Below are positions 16,881 through 26,190 of a stretch of 64,000 nucleotides of DNA, piece by piece. The stretch is from Bordetella parapertussis (lineage in GTDB: Bacteria; Bacteroidota; Bacteroidia; Chitinophagales; Chitinophagaceae). A program made the position numbers and the translations under genes. The stretch is from contig CALQJX020000005.1 of the NCBI GenBank assembly GCA_943331005.2, positions 102,924 to 166,923 of the forward strand. Direction: 5' to 3'. Below the pieces are notes generated by a model. It ran no database searches. It saw only the letters and a program-made list of their open reading frames with translations, and was not told where the DNA came from. Positions within the stretch are counted from its first letter, which is position 1. The number at the start of each line of letters is the position of its first letter.

Positions 16881-17837
16881 ATGACCATTACACAGTTGGA
16901 ATATGTTGTTGCTGTAGCCACCTACAAGAGTTTTGTCTCTGCCGCAGAAAAATGTTTTGTTACACAGCCTACGCTGAGTATGCAGATACAGAAGCTGGAA
17001 GATGAGCTGGGGGTGAAGATATTTGACCGCAACAAACATCCTATAGCTGTGACCGATATGGGCGCTATAATAGTGCAGCAGGCACAAACAGCACTTGCCG
17101 AGTGCGAGCGCGTGCATGAGCTGATACAGAAACAGCAGAAAACATTGTCTGGTACATTCCGCTTTGCGGCCATACCTACGGTGGCTCCCAACATTTTGCC
17201 ATCCCTGCTCGATAATTATGCCAAGGCATTCCCTAATATGAAGCTGGTAGTGAAGGAGATGGAAACGCACCAGATCATTACCGCACTGCGCAATAATGAA
17301 ATAGATGCGGCACTGCTCAGCACACCGCTGGAAGAGTCGGGCATTAAGGAGTATCCATTGTTCTACGAACCTTTTGTTGGTTATTTCAGCAAGGGCGAAG
17401 AGGCGTTGAAAAAGCGCATGATAACTCCCGATGATATAGCGCTGGACAGGATATGGCTGCTGAATGAAGGGCATTGTATGCGCAATCAGATCATCAATCT
17501 GTGCAGCGACCATATACAGCAGTTGCAGGCAGAAAGGCCTTACCGCTACGACTCCAGCAACATAGAAACGCTGCGCAAGATGGTAGAAAAGAATGGTGGT
17601 ATGGCCATATTGCCGGAACTGGCTACATTGGAGTTCAGTGAGGAGCAATCTGACCAGTTGCGCTATTTCGAAACACCTGAGCCGGTGCGCGAGATAAGCC
17701 TGGTAACGAGCAGTCACTTTGTGAAGGATAGCGTACTGCAGAGCCTTATGGACGAGATACTGAAGCTGGTGCCGGAGAAAATGCGTGTGCAGAAAAAGAA
17801 CAGAAAAGTGCTGCGTATACAGAGCGCAAAGCTGTAG
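16881..17837 (+). CDS. oxyR: OxyR, LysR-type peroxide sensor and regulator
   Basis: A 318-aa LysR-type regulator. The N-terminal winged helix (residues 1-60) includes SFVSAAEKCFVTQPTLSMQI and FDRNKHPIAVTDMG. The regulatory domain carries the redox pair Cys199 and Cys208 in NEGHCMRNQIINLC, at the same numbers and spacing as in E. coli OxyR, so H2O2-driven disulfide switching is expected. Members of the regulon (katG, ahpCF, dps) are not in this window. The start at 16881 is set by an exact promoter just upstream; the in-frame ATG at 16851 is rejected. A long open frame on the opposite strand is a shadow of this gene. Confidence 0.95.
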   Translation: MTITQLEYVVAVATYKSFVSAAEKCFVTQPTLSMQIQKLEDELGVKIFDRNKHPIAVTDMGAIIVQQAQTALAECERVHELIQKQQKTLSGTFRFAAIPTVAPNILPSLLDNYAKAFPNMKLVVKEMETHQIITALRNNEIDAALLSTPLEESGIKEYPLFYEPFVGYFSKGEEALKKRMITPDDIALDRIWLLNEGHCMRNQIINLCSDHIQQLQAERPYRYDSSNIETLRKMVEKNGGMAILPELATLEFSEEQSDQLRYFETPEPVREISLVTSSHFVKDSVLQSLMDEILKLVPEKMRVQKKNRKVLRIQSAKL

Positions 17838-17974
17838 CCGGCCCACTTTCAGCTATTTTTTACTGAATATTTTACCTTTTTTCAAAGCGTTAAAGCTTTC
17901 TTATATTACGATGATTATAGTCATAATACATCGTTAATATCAGGGTTTTGTGATTTCTGCTTTGGAATAAAGGG

Positions 17975-17982
17975 TAACTTTG
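17975..17982 (+). promoter_or_regulatory. -7 box of the L,D-transpeptidase-like gene
   Basis: TAACTTTG, an exact TAnnTTTG match, 27 bases before the ATG at 18010. No TTTG at the expected 19-base spacing. Confidence 0.45.
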
Positions 17983-18009
17983 TAGTAAGAAAAACCTGAA
18001 ACTGTGCAA

Positions 18010-18873
18010 ATGAAAATGAGGCATTTCAATAAGCTCCTTGTGTGTATGTCGGTATATGTATTACTGACACTTTCCTACAAAATAGTAAAGGCCAGCGAAT
18101 CTAATTCGCTGAACGAATCTGCAAGAGTAGAGTCTTATATCTCTGCCTTATACAAACAGATCGATTTCACTAATTACACCAGGCTTTCCTTTACTGTATT
18201 TGAAAAAGCCATGCGTGGCTACATCAACCTGAAGAATGCGGGCAAGTTGAACTATGCCAAAGAGATCATCACTATCTGCGACTTCAATCAGCCATCTGTG
18301 CTGGACAGGCTATGGGTCATAGATCTTGCCAATAAAAAGATACTGTACAATACTTATGTGGCTCATGGGCAATCTACCGGCGAGTCTTGCGCCATGGAGT
18401 TTTCCAACAAGGTAAATTCTCACAAAAGCAGTCTGGGTTTTTATGTGACCACAGAAGCGTACAAAGGCGATCATGGGGTGTCTTTGCGCATGGAAGGGTT
18501 GGACGAAGGGTTTAACGATGCTGCCTACAAGCGCGACATTGTAGTGCATGGGGCTGCCTATGTAAGCGACAACTACATCAATGACAATCAGCGACTGGGG
18601 CGCAGCTGGGGCTGCCCTGCGGTACCCGAGGCGCTGGCAACACCAATCATAGATTGCATCAAGGATGGAACATGTCTGTTCATCTATTACCCGGAGCCAA
18701 AGTATATGGCTACAGCCTATTGGATCAACAAGAAAGTTGCGTCATTGCCAGACTATAATGTGCTGAGTAGTATGATGCCATCGGACTTTAACAGGCCACC
18801 ATTCCGTACTATACAGTACATACACAATGGTCATCTGGACAGCGTGAAACGTGTGCCAGTAAATCAGCTGTAG
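18010..18873 (+). CDS. Murein L,D-transpeptidase catalytic-domain-like (YkuD_2) protein
   Basis: A 287-aa exported protein. Residues 1-30 form a signal peptide or anchor (LLVCMSVYVLLTLSYKIVKA). The catalytic pattern is His180 in DIVVHGAAYVS, then Ser199 and Cys202 in GRSWGCPAVP, as in YkuD-type L,D-transpeptidases with Cys nucleophile. Upstream strands VLDRLWVIDLANKKILY and GESCAMEFSN fit the YkuD_2 subgroup common in Bacteroidota. Expected role: peptidoglycan cross-linking or attachment in the periplasm; substrate not shown. A GTG two codons earlier is an alternative start, but ATG at 18010 fits better with the -7 box. Confidence 0.88.
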   Translation: MKMRHFNKLLVCMSVYVLLTLSYKIVKASESNSLNESARVESYISALYKQIDFTNYTRLSFTVFEKAMRGYINLKNAGKLNYAKEIITICDFNQPSVLDRLWVIDLANKKILYNTYVAHGQSTGESCAMEFSNKVNSHKSSLGFYVTTEAYKGDHGVSLRMEGLDEGFNDAAYKRDIVVHGAAYVSDNYINDNQRLGRSWGCPAVPEALATPIIDCIKDGTCLFIYYPEPKYMATAYWINKKVASLPDYNVLSSMMPSDFNRPPFRTIQYIHNGHLDSVKRVPVNQL

Positions 18874-18890
18874 TTTACTTCCTTCTATCT

Positions 18891-19529
18891 TTACTTCAGA
18901 AACGGATTCTCTCTTCTTTCTTCGCCGATAGTGGTTGCTTCGCCATGCCCCGAGAGTACTGTAGTATTGTCGGGCAGGGTGAGGAGGTGTGTGCGAATGG
19001 AGCTGATTAGGGTATCGAAATCGCCACCCGGCAGGTCTGTGCGGCCTATGCTGCCATTAAAGAGCACATCTCCGGCTATGACCCAGTTGCCCGGTTTGTA
19101 GTAGAATGATACGCTGCCCGGCGAGTGACCCGGTGTGAGCAACACCTCTACCGTATCGGTACCCAGCTGCAATGGTGTGCCATGTGGAATGTAGCTATCG
19201 GCTTTTGGCAGATCGGTGAACTGAAACCCGAACATAGTTGCGGTGTCTTTTCCCCTGTCGAGCACAGGCTGTTCCAGCAGATGGATACTGAAGGGGATGT
19301 TGTATTTCTTCACCATGGCATTGACCCCGAAAATATGATCCAGGTGGGCATGTGTGTTGATGATGGCGCGTGGCGTGAGTCCGTTTTTTTCTATGAATGA
19401 AATAAAAGCGTCTATCTCGCGTTGTTCATACATGCCCGGATCAACTATCCAGCATTCATTGAGGTGATTGCTGATTATATAGGTGTTTTCCTGAAAGGCA
19501 TTGAAGGTGAAAAAATGGACATTTAACAT
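18891..19529 (-). CDS. MBL-fold metallo-hydrolase (glyoxalase II-like)
   Basis: A 212-aa cytosolic metallo-beta-lactamase-fold hydrolase. The metal-binding motif is THAHLDH at residues 59-65, with the downstream His in TPGHSPGSVSFYY, Asp in IAGDVLF, and His in LSGHGEATTIGEE. Size and motif order match the compact YcbL/glyoxalase II-like group, which may hydrolyse thioesters such as S-lactoylglutathione or other thiol adducts; the substrate is unknown. It has its own TACATTTG -7 box. It converges on the L,D-transpeptidase-like gene without an obvious hairpin. Confidence 0.9.
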   Translation of the reverse strand: MLNVHFFTFNAFQENTYIISNHLNECWIVDPGMYEQREIDAFISFIEKNGLTPRAIINTHAHLDHIFGVNAMVKKYNIPFSIHLLEQPVLDRGKDTATMFGFQFTDLPKADSYIPHGTPLQLGTDTVEVLLTPGHSPGSVSFYYKPGNWVIAGDVLFNGSIGRTDLPGGDFDTLISSIRTHLLTLPDNTTVLSGHGEATTIGEERRENPFLK

Positions 19530-19562
19530 ATCGGAATGGTATTATTTCTGTAATTTGTAGTG

Positions 19563-19570
19563 CAAATGTA
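19563..19570 (-). promoter_or_regulatory. -7 box of the MBL hydrolase gene
   Basis: TACATTTG on the minus strand, an exact TAnnTTTG match, 33 bases before the ATG. Confidence 0.4.
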
Positions 19571-19651
19571 GCAAATACACGGTACTGCCCGCGATGGTTG
19601 TGGCAAGGTATTGTGATATAACCTTCCTTATCGGAGCAAAGTGGCGTATCA

Positions 19652-22600
19652 ATGACAATGGGTTTCATCCGGACTGTATCTAAAAACATTCTGTTCTCTA
19701 CAGGGGTGCTGTGTGCAGTATCTGCTGCTACATCGGTACAGGCACAATCCAACATAGAGGTGTTTGGCCAGAACCGCAAACAGGACCGGAAGTTTGACTG
19801 GAAATTTTTTGACACCCGACATTTCAGAGTATATCATTACGATAAGGCGGGCAGGCAACTGGGTAGATATGTGGCCGAAGAGGCCGAATATGATGTTGCC
19901 ATCATAGAGAAGAAAATGGGCGGACAGTTCCCGCCGAGGTTCAACATCATACTTTACAATTCATACGACGAATACAGGCAGACCAATGTGGGCCTGAAGG
20001 AGGAATCTCCATTGATAGGTAATACGCGTGCAGGCTCTATAAAGGTCGTTGATGATAAACTGGTAGTGTACTTTACCGGATCGCATACCGACCTGCGCCG
20101 CCAGATACGCTCTGGTATGGCAATGGTGATGATGCAGCGCATGATCTATGGCGACAATCTGAAGAAGATGGTGAAGAACGCCCTGACACTGAGTTTGCCG
20201 GAGTGGGTGACGGAAGGGTATATAGCCTATCTGGTAGACGGATGGGACCAGCAGAGCAACAGTGAGTGGAAAGGACTGCTGGACGCAAGGCCTAAGGCCG
20301 GCTTTCATGAGCTAGCCGAGGAAAATCCTGAACTGGGTGGAAAGGCTTTCTGGAAATTTGTATCGAACCAGTACGGCAATGGAACGGTGAAGAGCCTGCT
20401 CTACAGCATGCAGCAGAAAACCGGTCTGGACAAGGCCATGCGAGATCCTACGAATCTGAATATGAGTGTGGCTGCGGCTTATGATTCGTGCATACGCTAT
20501 TACAAAAATGTATTTGCACGAGATGCCGCAAGGCAGGACAAGCCCGACAGTACCAATGGTGCAGTTGCAATAAAAGTGCCCAAGGACAATAGTGTGGTGA
20601 AGAATATATTGGTGTCGCCGAATGGTACGCACGTATCTTTTGTGGCATGGCACAATGGTGAGTTTAAGGTATGTACCCAGCAGGTGGGTGGCAACCAAAA
20701 TGTAAATGTGCTGCTGGAAGGAGGTAAAAAAGATCTTACAGAACAATTGGATCCTAACTATCCTATGCTGGCATGGTCCAGCACAGGTAGTAAACTGGCC
20801 ATGCTTTACCGCAAGGGAAAGCAGGTGCGCCTGAGGGTATATAACAACACAAAAGGCAGGGAAGAGAATTATGTGATTCCGGCCAACCGTTTCGACAGGC
20901 CACTATCTATGGCATTTTCGGTGGAAGACGATAAGCTGATCTTTTCTGCTATAAAGAAGAGTCAGACAGACCTGTATATGTTCACCATGAAGGGGTCTAA
21001 GATCACTAACATTACAGATGATGTGTGGGATGATCTTTCTCCGGTGTTCATTAGTGGTGGTGCCCGTACCGGTATACTATTCATGTCGAACAGGCCTAAA
21101 CCAAACCTTAATGTGCCTGTAGGGGTAAATGAGCTGCCGGCAGGCCCTATGAATGTATTCTTCTACAACACTGTTTCGCAGCGTACAGAGTTATTGCAGT
21201 GTTCGCGAGTGACCAAGGGAAAGATTTCTCAGCCGATACAGTACGGTACAGAGCACTTTGCCTATCTACTGGATAGCAGCGGCATCAACAACCGGTATGT
21301 AGTGCAGTTTGCCAGAGATAGCAGGAACGAAGATTCGGCCTATGCACTGCCGGTGACCAACTACAACACCAGCATCATTTCTCATAAGTATAATGCAACC
21401 ACTGCTGATGTAGCCGATGTGGTGCAGGTAAAGGATAAATATGTAGTGTATTACCACGATCTGGTAATGCCCGGTGATAGTGGGGGTATGAAGTATCCGG
21501 TGCCAACAATACTATCTTCGGAGCGTCAGGACCCTGTGGTGCCCAAAGCAGGCAGCACAGCGCGCAAGCCTGCCAGTGCAGCACCTGCACCTGCAGCAGC
21601 CCAGTTCCCGGGACGCTATGCTATTGATGAGCCTACCAAGCCCGAGATAAAGGGAGGTAATGTTTTTCAGAGCGAGTTTACGGATAATGAAGAACAGCCT
21701 AAACAAAAAGTAAGGCAGCGGCCAACAACTACAGAAGAAGAACCTTCGGCAGAGGAGCCGGTTGCCGTTGCAACAGCCGCAGATAGTTCTGTGCTTACTG
21801 AGATAAGCGACAGCGCATACCTGAAGATGAAGCCTACTACTTACAGGCGCAGCTTCAAACCCGATTTCCTTTCTGTGAAGCTGGATAACAGTATACTGCT
21901 GAATCAGTATCAGTCTGTAAACACCAACGGTGGTCAGTTTGCCAATAACAGTCTTGGTGCGCTAACCATGATGAGTCTTAATGAGCTGATGGAAGACCAG
22001 CGTATAACCGGTGGCTTTCAGCTGCCATATGATGCAGCTTATTCGGCATGGTTCATGCAATATCAGAATTCCAGGAGAAGACTTGATTGGGGATTGTTGT
22101 TTCTGCGCAAACAGAATAAGGAAACAAAGAATGTTGCCTACATAGATCAGAATGGTAACCTGATAACGGTTTTGCCACAGGTTTTCAGAACAGTATCCAA
22201 CATCATTCAGGCCGATCTCAGCTGGCCGTTCGACCGTATGCGCAGTTTGAGGTTCCATACCGCTGTGCGGGAAGATAATTTTGTACAGAAGGTGACCGAC
22301 ACGATTAGTCTGATCCTTGATTTTCCGAAGGCCGAGTACTTTACCTCTATGAGCAGAGTGGAGTATGTATTCGATAATACCATCAGTCCGGTTACCAATA
22401 TTATGTATGGTACCCGCTACAAGGTATATGGCGAGTATATGTACGGACTGAATGCCGGCAACAAAAGTTGTTACAATTTCGGACTTGACTTCAGGAATTA
22501 TCAGAAGCTCTACAAAACACTGATACTGGCAAACAGGCTGGCCTATGCCCACTCTGACGGTAACGGCATGGTTCAGTACCTGCTGGGTGGTGTAGACAAC

Positions 22601-23086
22601 TGGATGAGGCCAAAAGTGGATGGTAACGCATTTCAGTCGCCCGGAGAGAACTTTGCTTTCCAGACACTGAGTACCTCTTTGCGCGGTTACAAACAAAACG
22701 CACGTACCGGCAATAACTTTGCGGTACTCTCTACAGAGGTAAGGTTGCCGATAGCGGCTACTTTCATCAAGTTCCCGGTAAAGTCATCAATACTGCGCAA
22801 TCTGCAGGTAGTTAGTTTCCTTGATGCAGGTACTGCATGGGACAGGTTCCTGCCTACAAAGGCAAATATGTCGCCATCGGCTACATTTCCTACCATCCCT
22901 TCCAAGCAGGGGCCTAATAATGTATTCGTTACCATTTCTGTACCCTATGGGAATGCTCTTACGGCAGGGTATGGCGCGGGTTTGAGAACAGCCCTGTACG
23001 GATACTACATCAGGATGGATGTGGCAAAGAGTGTGGAAGCTCAATCGAAGCCTATTGTCTACTTTGCATTGGGTACAGATTTCTAA
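19652..23086 (+). CDS. Large envelope protein: degenerate gluzincin, TolB-like propeller and BamA-like barrel
   Basis: A 1144-aa exported protein. Signal peptide about residues 1-32 (VLCAVSAATSVQAQ). Residues 45-270 resemble the peptidase-like N-terminal domain of Bacteroidota TolB-like proteins: WVTEG at 185-189 keeps the third-ligand position of gluzincins, but the expected HExxH is replaced by RSGMAMVM at 153-160, so it is probably not catalytic. Residues 300-600 contain WD40/TolB-type repeats (LVSPNGTHVSFVAW, AWSSTGSKLAMLY, DDLSPVFISGG). A Pro/Glu-rich linker (about 625-710) leads to a C-terminal barrel like the bacterial surface antigen/BamA family, with LGGVDNW and SFLDAGTAWDRF. Role in envelope assembly or surface processing is inferred. 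A second ATG two codons later is an alternative start. Confidence 0.85.
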   Translation: MTMGFIRTVSKNILFSTGVLCAVSAATSVQAQSNIEVFGQNRKQDRKFDWKFFDTRHFRVYHYDKAGRQLGRYVAEEAEYDVAIIEKKMGGQFPPRFNIILYNSYDEYRQTNVGLKEESPLIGNTRAGSIKVVDDKLVVYFTGSHTDLRRQIRSGMAMVMMQRMIYGDNLKKMVKNALTLSLPEWVTEGYIAYLVDGWDQQSNSEWKGLLDARPKAGFHELAEENPELGGKAFWKFVSNQYGNGTVKSLLYSMQQKTGLDKAMRDPTNLNMSVAAAYDSCIRYYKNVFARDAARQDKPDSTNGAVAIKVPKDNSVVKNILVSPNGTHVSFVAWHNGEFKVCTQQVGGNQNVNVLLEGGKKDLTEQLDPNYPMLAWSSTGSKLAMLYRKGKQVRLRVYNNTKGREENYVIPANRFDRPLSMAFSVEDDKLIFSAIKKSQTDLYMFTMKGSKITNITDDVWDDLSPVFISGGARTGILFMSNRPKPNLNVPVGVNELPAGPMNVFFYNTVSQRTELLQCSRVTKGKISQPIQYGTEHFAYLLDSSGINNRYVVQFARDSRNEDSAYALPVTNYNTSIISHKYNATTADVADVVQVKDKYVVYYHDLVMPGDSGGMKYPVPTILSSERQDPVVPKAGSTARKPASAAPAPAAAQFPGRYAIDEPTKPEIKGGNVFQSEFTDNEEQPKQKVRQRPTTTEEEPSAEEPVAVATAADSSVLTEISDSAYLKMKPTTYRRSFKPDFLSVKLDNSILLNQYQSVNTNGGQFANNSLGALTMMSLNELMEDQRITGGFQLPYDAAYSAWFMQYQNSRRRLDWGLLFLRKQNKETKNVAYIDQNGNLITVLPQVFRTVSNIIQADLSWPFDRMRSLRFHTAVREDNFVQKVTDTISLILDFPKAEYFTSMSRVEYVFDNTISPVTNIMYGTRYKVYGEYMYGLNAGNKSCYNFGLDFRNYQKLYKTLILANRLAYAHSDGNGMVQYLLGGVDNWMRPKVDGNAFQSPGENFAFQTLSTSLRGYKQNARTGNNFAVLSTEVRLPIAATFIKFPVKSSILRNLQVVSFLDAGTAWDRFLPTKANMSPSATFPTIPSKQGPNNVFVTISVPYGNALTAGYGAGLRTALYGYYIRMDVAKSVEAQSKPIVYFALGTDF

Positions 23087-23155
23087 CCAGCGGCTTCGTA
23101 GCAGTTGTGATCATTTTTTTCATTTACTTTACTGCTTCAACAGTACTCATACATA

Positions 23156-24403
23156 GTGCAGGAAAATGCAACAGACATTCATAAAGGAGATATCATAGCA
23201 GCGCGGCTGCTGGTGATGTGCCTCTTCATGCCCCCACAGCTGCAGGTACTGGTAGCCATTGGTGCCAGCATTTATTTTGTTACCAGAACGCTGGCGGCAA
23301 AGTTGCGGCCCACACGCAGCGACCTGCTGAGTGCATTGCTGCTGGGTAGTGGCTATCTGCTCTATGTAGGTGCTTTGCCCTTTACCCCTGAAGCTAATCT
23401 GAACTCGGCCCGTATGCTTTGCGAGCAGAAGTCGGCCTATCTGTTGCTGCCTTTTGTTTTTGCTATCATGGGGCAGCCCTTCAGATCGCTTATAAAGTCG
23501 CAGCTCATGTACTTTGTGTATGGTTGCATCATTACCTGTCTGCTGGCCAATGCCGACTATCTGTATCATCACTTTGTAGTAGGTGGTCCTACCGGCGAGC
23601 TGTCTCATGTAGCATACCGCAACATCTTCGAGAATTTCTCGGGTATACATCCCACCTATATGGCCATGTATCTGTGTCTGGGTTTGTATGTGGCATTGTT
23701 TCAGCACGAGGCTATTACCAGAAAGCAGGTTTTACTGAAGTATGTTGTAGTGTATGTGCAGTTGCTGTTCATGCTGGCACTATTTGCCAAGTCGCCCATT
23801 ATTGCGCTGGTATTGGTTACGGCACATTATCTGCTCACTAACCGCAGCATGATCAAAAAGCTGAAATGGGCCTTTGTATCGCTGGTAGGTATAGTTACTG
23901 CAGCTTATTTCTTCATTCCCTTCTTCAGGCAGCGTGCGCAGGAGCTGACCGGCTTGTTCAAAGGAGGTAAGAATGATGATCTGATACAGAACTCTGTGAA
24001 TATGCGCAAGCTGATCTTTCAGACCGACAGGGCTATGCTGGATCATTACTGGCTCACAGGTACCGGCCCCGGCCGCTTGCTGGATAAGCTCAACTACAGG
24101 TATTTCTTTCATTCATTATACCGGGAGTATTGGGTAGGCTATTTCGACCCTCACAATCAGTATTTCTACGACTGGATCTCCTTTGGTGTGTCGGGCATCA
24201 TTATGCTGGTGCTGGTGCTGGTGGTACACTTCCGCAAGGCCATCATGTCTGCAGATAAGATATACCTCTACCTGCTCATCACAATATCCATTACCTTCTT
24301 TACAGAGTCTTTGCTGGCACGCCAGCAGGGTGTGCTGTTCTATTCTATTTTCACTTCGCTGTTCTTCTTTGCCGCTATGGGCAGGTCAAAGAAGGAAGCC
24401 TGA
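23156..24403 (+). CDS. O-antigen ligase/polymerase-like (Wzy_C) membrane protein
   Basis: A 415-aa polytopic inner-membrane protein with about ten hydrophobic segments. The long periplasmic loop and following segment contain LTGTGPGRLLDKL and FDPHNQYFYDWISFGVSG, the PHN motif typical of the Wzy_C/WaaL group that joins or polymerises lipid-linked glycans. The start is a GTG at 23156 because no ATG precedes the first hydrophobic block; initiation could also be at a later ATG. No other glycan-biosynthesis gene is adjacent. It follows the large envelope gene by 69 bases on the same strand and may share its transcript. Confidence 0.82.
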   Translation: MQENATDIHKGDIIAARLLVMCLFMPPQLQVLVAIGASIYFVTRTLAAKLRPTRSDLLSALLLGSGYLLYVGALPFTPEANLNSARMLCEQKSAYLLLPFVFAIMGQPFRSLIKSQLMYFVYGCIITCLLANADYLYHHFVVGGPTGELSHVAYRNIFENFSGIHPTYMAMYLCLGLYVALFQHEAITRKQVLLKYVVVYVQLLFMLALFAKSPIIALVLVTAHYLLTNRSMIKKLKWAFVSLVGIVTAAYFFIPFFRQRAQELTGLFKGGKNDDLIQNSVNMRKLIFQTDRAMLDHYWLTGTGPGRLLDKLNYRYFFHSLYREYWVGYFDPHNQYFYDWISFGVSGIIMLVLVLVVHFRKAIMSADKIYLYLLITISITFFTESLLARQQGVLFYSIFTSLFFFAAMGRSKKEA

Positions 24404-24406
24404 TCT

Positions 24407-25525
24407 TTAGTAGATCCTGTAAAATTTTCCGGGTAATGATTTTATGAGTCCCTGCATTTCCAGTTGCAGCAGGGTAGCTGCCAGCATAGAGTTGGCCAGG
24501 CCTGAGTGGTGAAAAAGCTCATCGGCATGAACGGTGTCTCTGGTTTGCAGCAGGTCTATTATCTTTTGTTCATCGGCGGTCAGGTTCAGGAATAGCTGAG
24601 TCTGAACAGCCCGTTTTTTCTTACCCATATCCCAGTTCATCAGTTCCACCAGGTCATGGGCCTTGGTTATCATAGCTGCCATGTTTGTACGTATGAGTTC
24701 GTTGCAGCCCGCACTGCGGCTGTCGGTAACGCGGCCCGGAAATGCGGCTACATCTCTGTGGTATCCTGCAGCCAGCGTGGCTGTAATGAGCGCACCGCCT
24801 GATGAGTTGCTTTCTACCACTACCGTGACATCGCTCATGCCTGCAACAATACGGTTGCGCATAGGGAAGTTGTTGCGGTCGGGAGGTGTTTCTGAGCAGA
24901 ACTCTGTGAGCAGTCCGCCGTTTTCCTGCATTTGGGCCGCCAGTGTTTTGTGGGTAAAGGGGTAAACAGTATCGAGCCCGTGCCCCAGCACACCCACAGT
25001 GGGCAGACCCAGCTGCACACACCTTTTGTGAGCAATAGCATCTATGCCCAGAGCCAGTCCGCTTACTATAAGCAGACCTTCGAGCGAGCGGAGCCCATCT
25101 ATCAGTTCTTCGCAAAGCTTGTGGCCATAATCGGTGTTCTTTCTGGTCCCTACAACGGCAACGATCTTAGCCGATTCCAGATCTGCATTGCCTTTGTAAA
25201 ACAGCAGCAGGGGCGCATCAGAGCAGCCGGATAGGCGGATAGGGTAGTTCTGTGCGAGGCACAGAACCTGCACTTCATTGTGCAGCACAAAGTTCATTTC
25301 TTTCTCTGCCTTTCTGAAGACGTCTTCGTTCTTAAATGCCTTTGCCTTTACTTCTCCTATGCCTTCTGCATTCTTCAGCTCCTTCAGCGGCACTCTGAAT
25401 ACATTGGTAGCACTGCCAAAACGCTCTATTAGCGAGCGGCCGGTACGGCCACCAATTCCGGTTACGAAGCTTAATGCCAGTCTGTAGAATAGTTCTTCAT
25501 TTTTTTCTAAAGGGTGCGCGTTCAT
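24407..25525 (-). CDS. dprA: DprA/Smf DNA-processing protein
   Basis: A 372-aa cytosolic protein that loads RecA on incoming single-stranded DNA during natural transformation. An N-terminal helix-hairpin-helix-like part (residues 1-80) precedes the Rossmann-like fold with VAVVGTRKNTDYG, VSGLALGIDAIAH, GVLGHGLDTVYP, FPMRNRIVAGMSD and SGGALITATLA. A C-terminal winged helix (about 310-372) is present. The length is usual for the family. It converges within 3 bases on the O-antigen-ligase-like gene. dprA is widely kept in genomes, so it does not by itself prove competence. Confidence 0.95.
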   Translation of the reverse strand: MNAHPLEKNEELFYRLALSFVTGIGGRTGRSLIERFGSATNVFRVPLKELKNAEGIGEVKAKAFKNEDVFRKAEKEMNFVLHNEVQVLCLAQNYPIRLSGCSDAPLLLFYKGNADLESAKIVAVVGTRKNTDYGHKLCEELIDGLRSLEGLLIVSGLALGIDAIAHKRCVQLGLPTVGVLGHGLDTVYPFTHKTLAAQMQENGGLLTEFCSETPPDRNNFPMRNRIVAGMSDVTVVVESNSSGGALITATLAAGYHRDVAAFPGRVTDSRSAGCNELIRTNMAAMITKAHDLVELMNWDMGKKKRAVQTQLFLNLTADEQKIIDLLQTRDTVHADELFHHSGLANSMLAATLLQLEMQGLIKSLPGKFYRIY

Positions 25526-25612
25526 TTTCAGGTGATATTTTGCGGGTTTCCGGTCTTAGTCAGGGTGTTTAGTTTTATGCTTTTCTATGTAGTTCGGGTA
25601 GTTACTATATAG

Positions 25613-25620
25613 TATCTTTG
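25613..25620 (+). promoter_or_regulatory. -7 box of the DUF6438 gene
   Basis: TATCTTTG, an exact TAnnTTTG match. It overlaps the upstream in-frame TTG at 25618, which supports the ATG at 25639 as the real start. Confidence 0.5.
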
Positions 25621-25638
25621 GCATGTAAATTAAAGAAA

Positions 25639-26142
25639 ATGAAGAAACTCTCTTTGCTAATTTTACTGGTAGCAGGTACGCTTTCGGTAAATGCAAAAAC
25701 AAATGCACCACAGGCCAAACAAGCAAAAAAGCAGGCTCCTGCAAACGAAATAGTATCGGTAGGTATTCACCGCACTGTTTGTTTTGGTCAGTGCCCAGAT
25801 TATAAGATCGAAATAGAAAAAGGTGGCATGACTACGTATACTGCTATGCGCTTTACGCCTGATACGGGTATCTTCAAAAAGAACATTGGCAAGAAAAAAG
25901 CGAAAGAGATCATAGACCTCTGTATGAAGTACAGGATAGATACCTGCAGAGAAATGTATGAGAACAGGATACCCGATTTACCGGGACTGAACTTCATTAT
26001 AAAATATAAGAAGGGTAAGCAAAAGATCTATAGTGCAGGATTTGGTCCTGAGTTCCTTGCAGAGATAGCCGCAGCTATGGACGAAGCAGGCATTAAAAAG
26101 GACAAGACCTGGAAGAGAACGGGAATGCCCAAACTGGATTGA
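25639..26142 (+). CDS. DUF6438 secreted protein
   Basis: A 167-aa exported protein. Signal peptide MKKLSLLILLVAGTLSVNA. The mature part matches the DUF6438 pattern: RTVCFGQCPDYKIEIEKGG near its start, followed by KKAKEIIDLCMKYRIDTC and a basic C-terminal helix. The two N-terminal Cys of CFGQC may form a disulfide in the periplasm. Function unknown. The start at 25639 is chosen from the promoter position and signal peptide. It ends at a strong terminator shared with the convergent ferredoxin gene. Confidence 0.82.
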   Translation: MKKLSLLILLVAGTLSVNAKTNAPQAKQAKKQAPANEIVSVGIHRTVCFGQCPDYKIEIEKGGMTTYTAMRFTPDTGIFKKNIGKKKAKEIIDLCMKYRIDTCREMYENRIPDLPGLNFIIKYKKGKQKIYSAGFGPEFLAEIAAAMDEAGIKKDKTWKRTGMPKLD

Positions 26143-26150
26143 TAAAAGTG

Positions 26151-26183
26151 ACAAGGGCCCTGATCATGCGATAGGGCCCTTGT
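26151..26183. terminator. Bidirectional terminator
   Basis: Perfect 11-bp stem ACAAGGGCCCT with an 11-base loop, between the convergent DUF6438 and ferredoxin genes. Confidence 0.85.
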
Positions 26184-26190
26184 TCATTCA

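Noticed and set aside
16848..17846. Long open frame (about 330 codons) on the minus strand
   Set aside because: It mirrors oxyR base for base; its translation is Cys/His/Tyr-rich with no family marks, while the plus strand has a perfect LysR protein and promoter.
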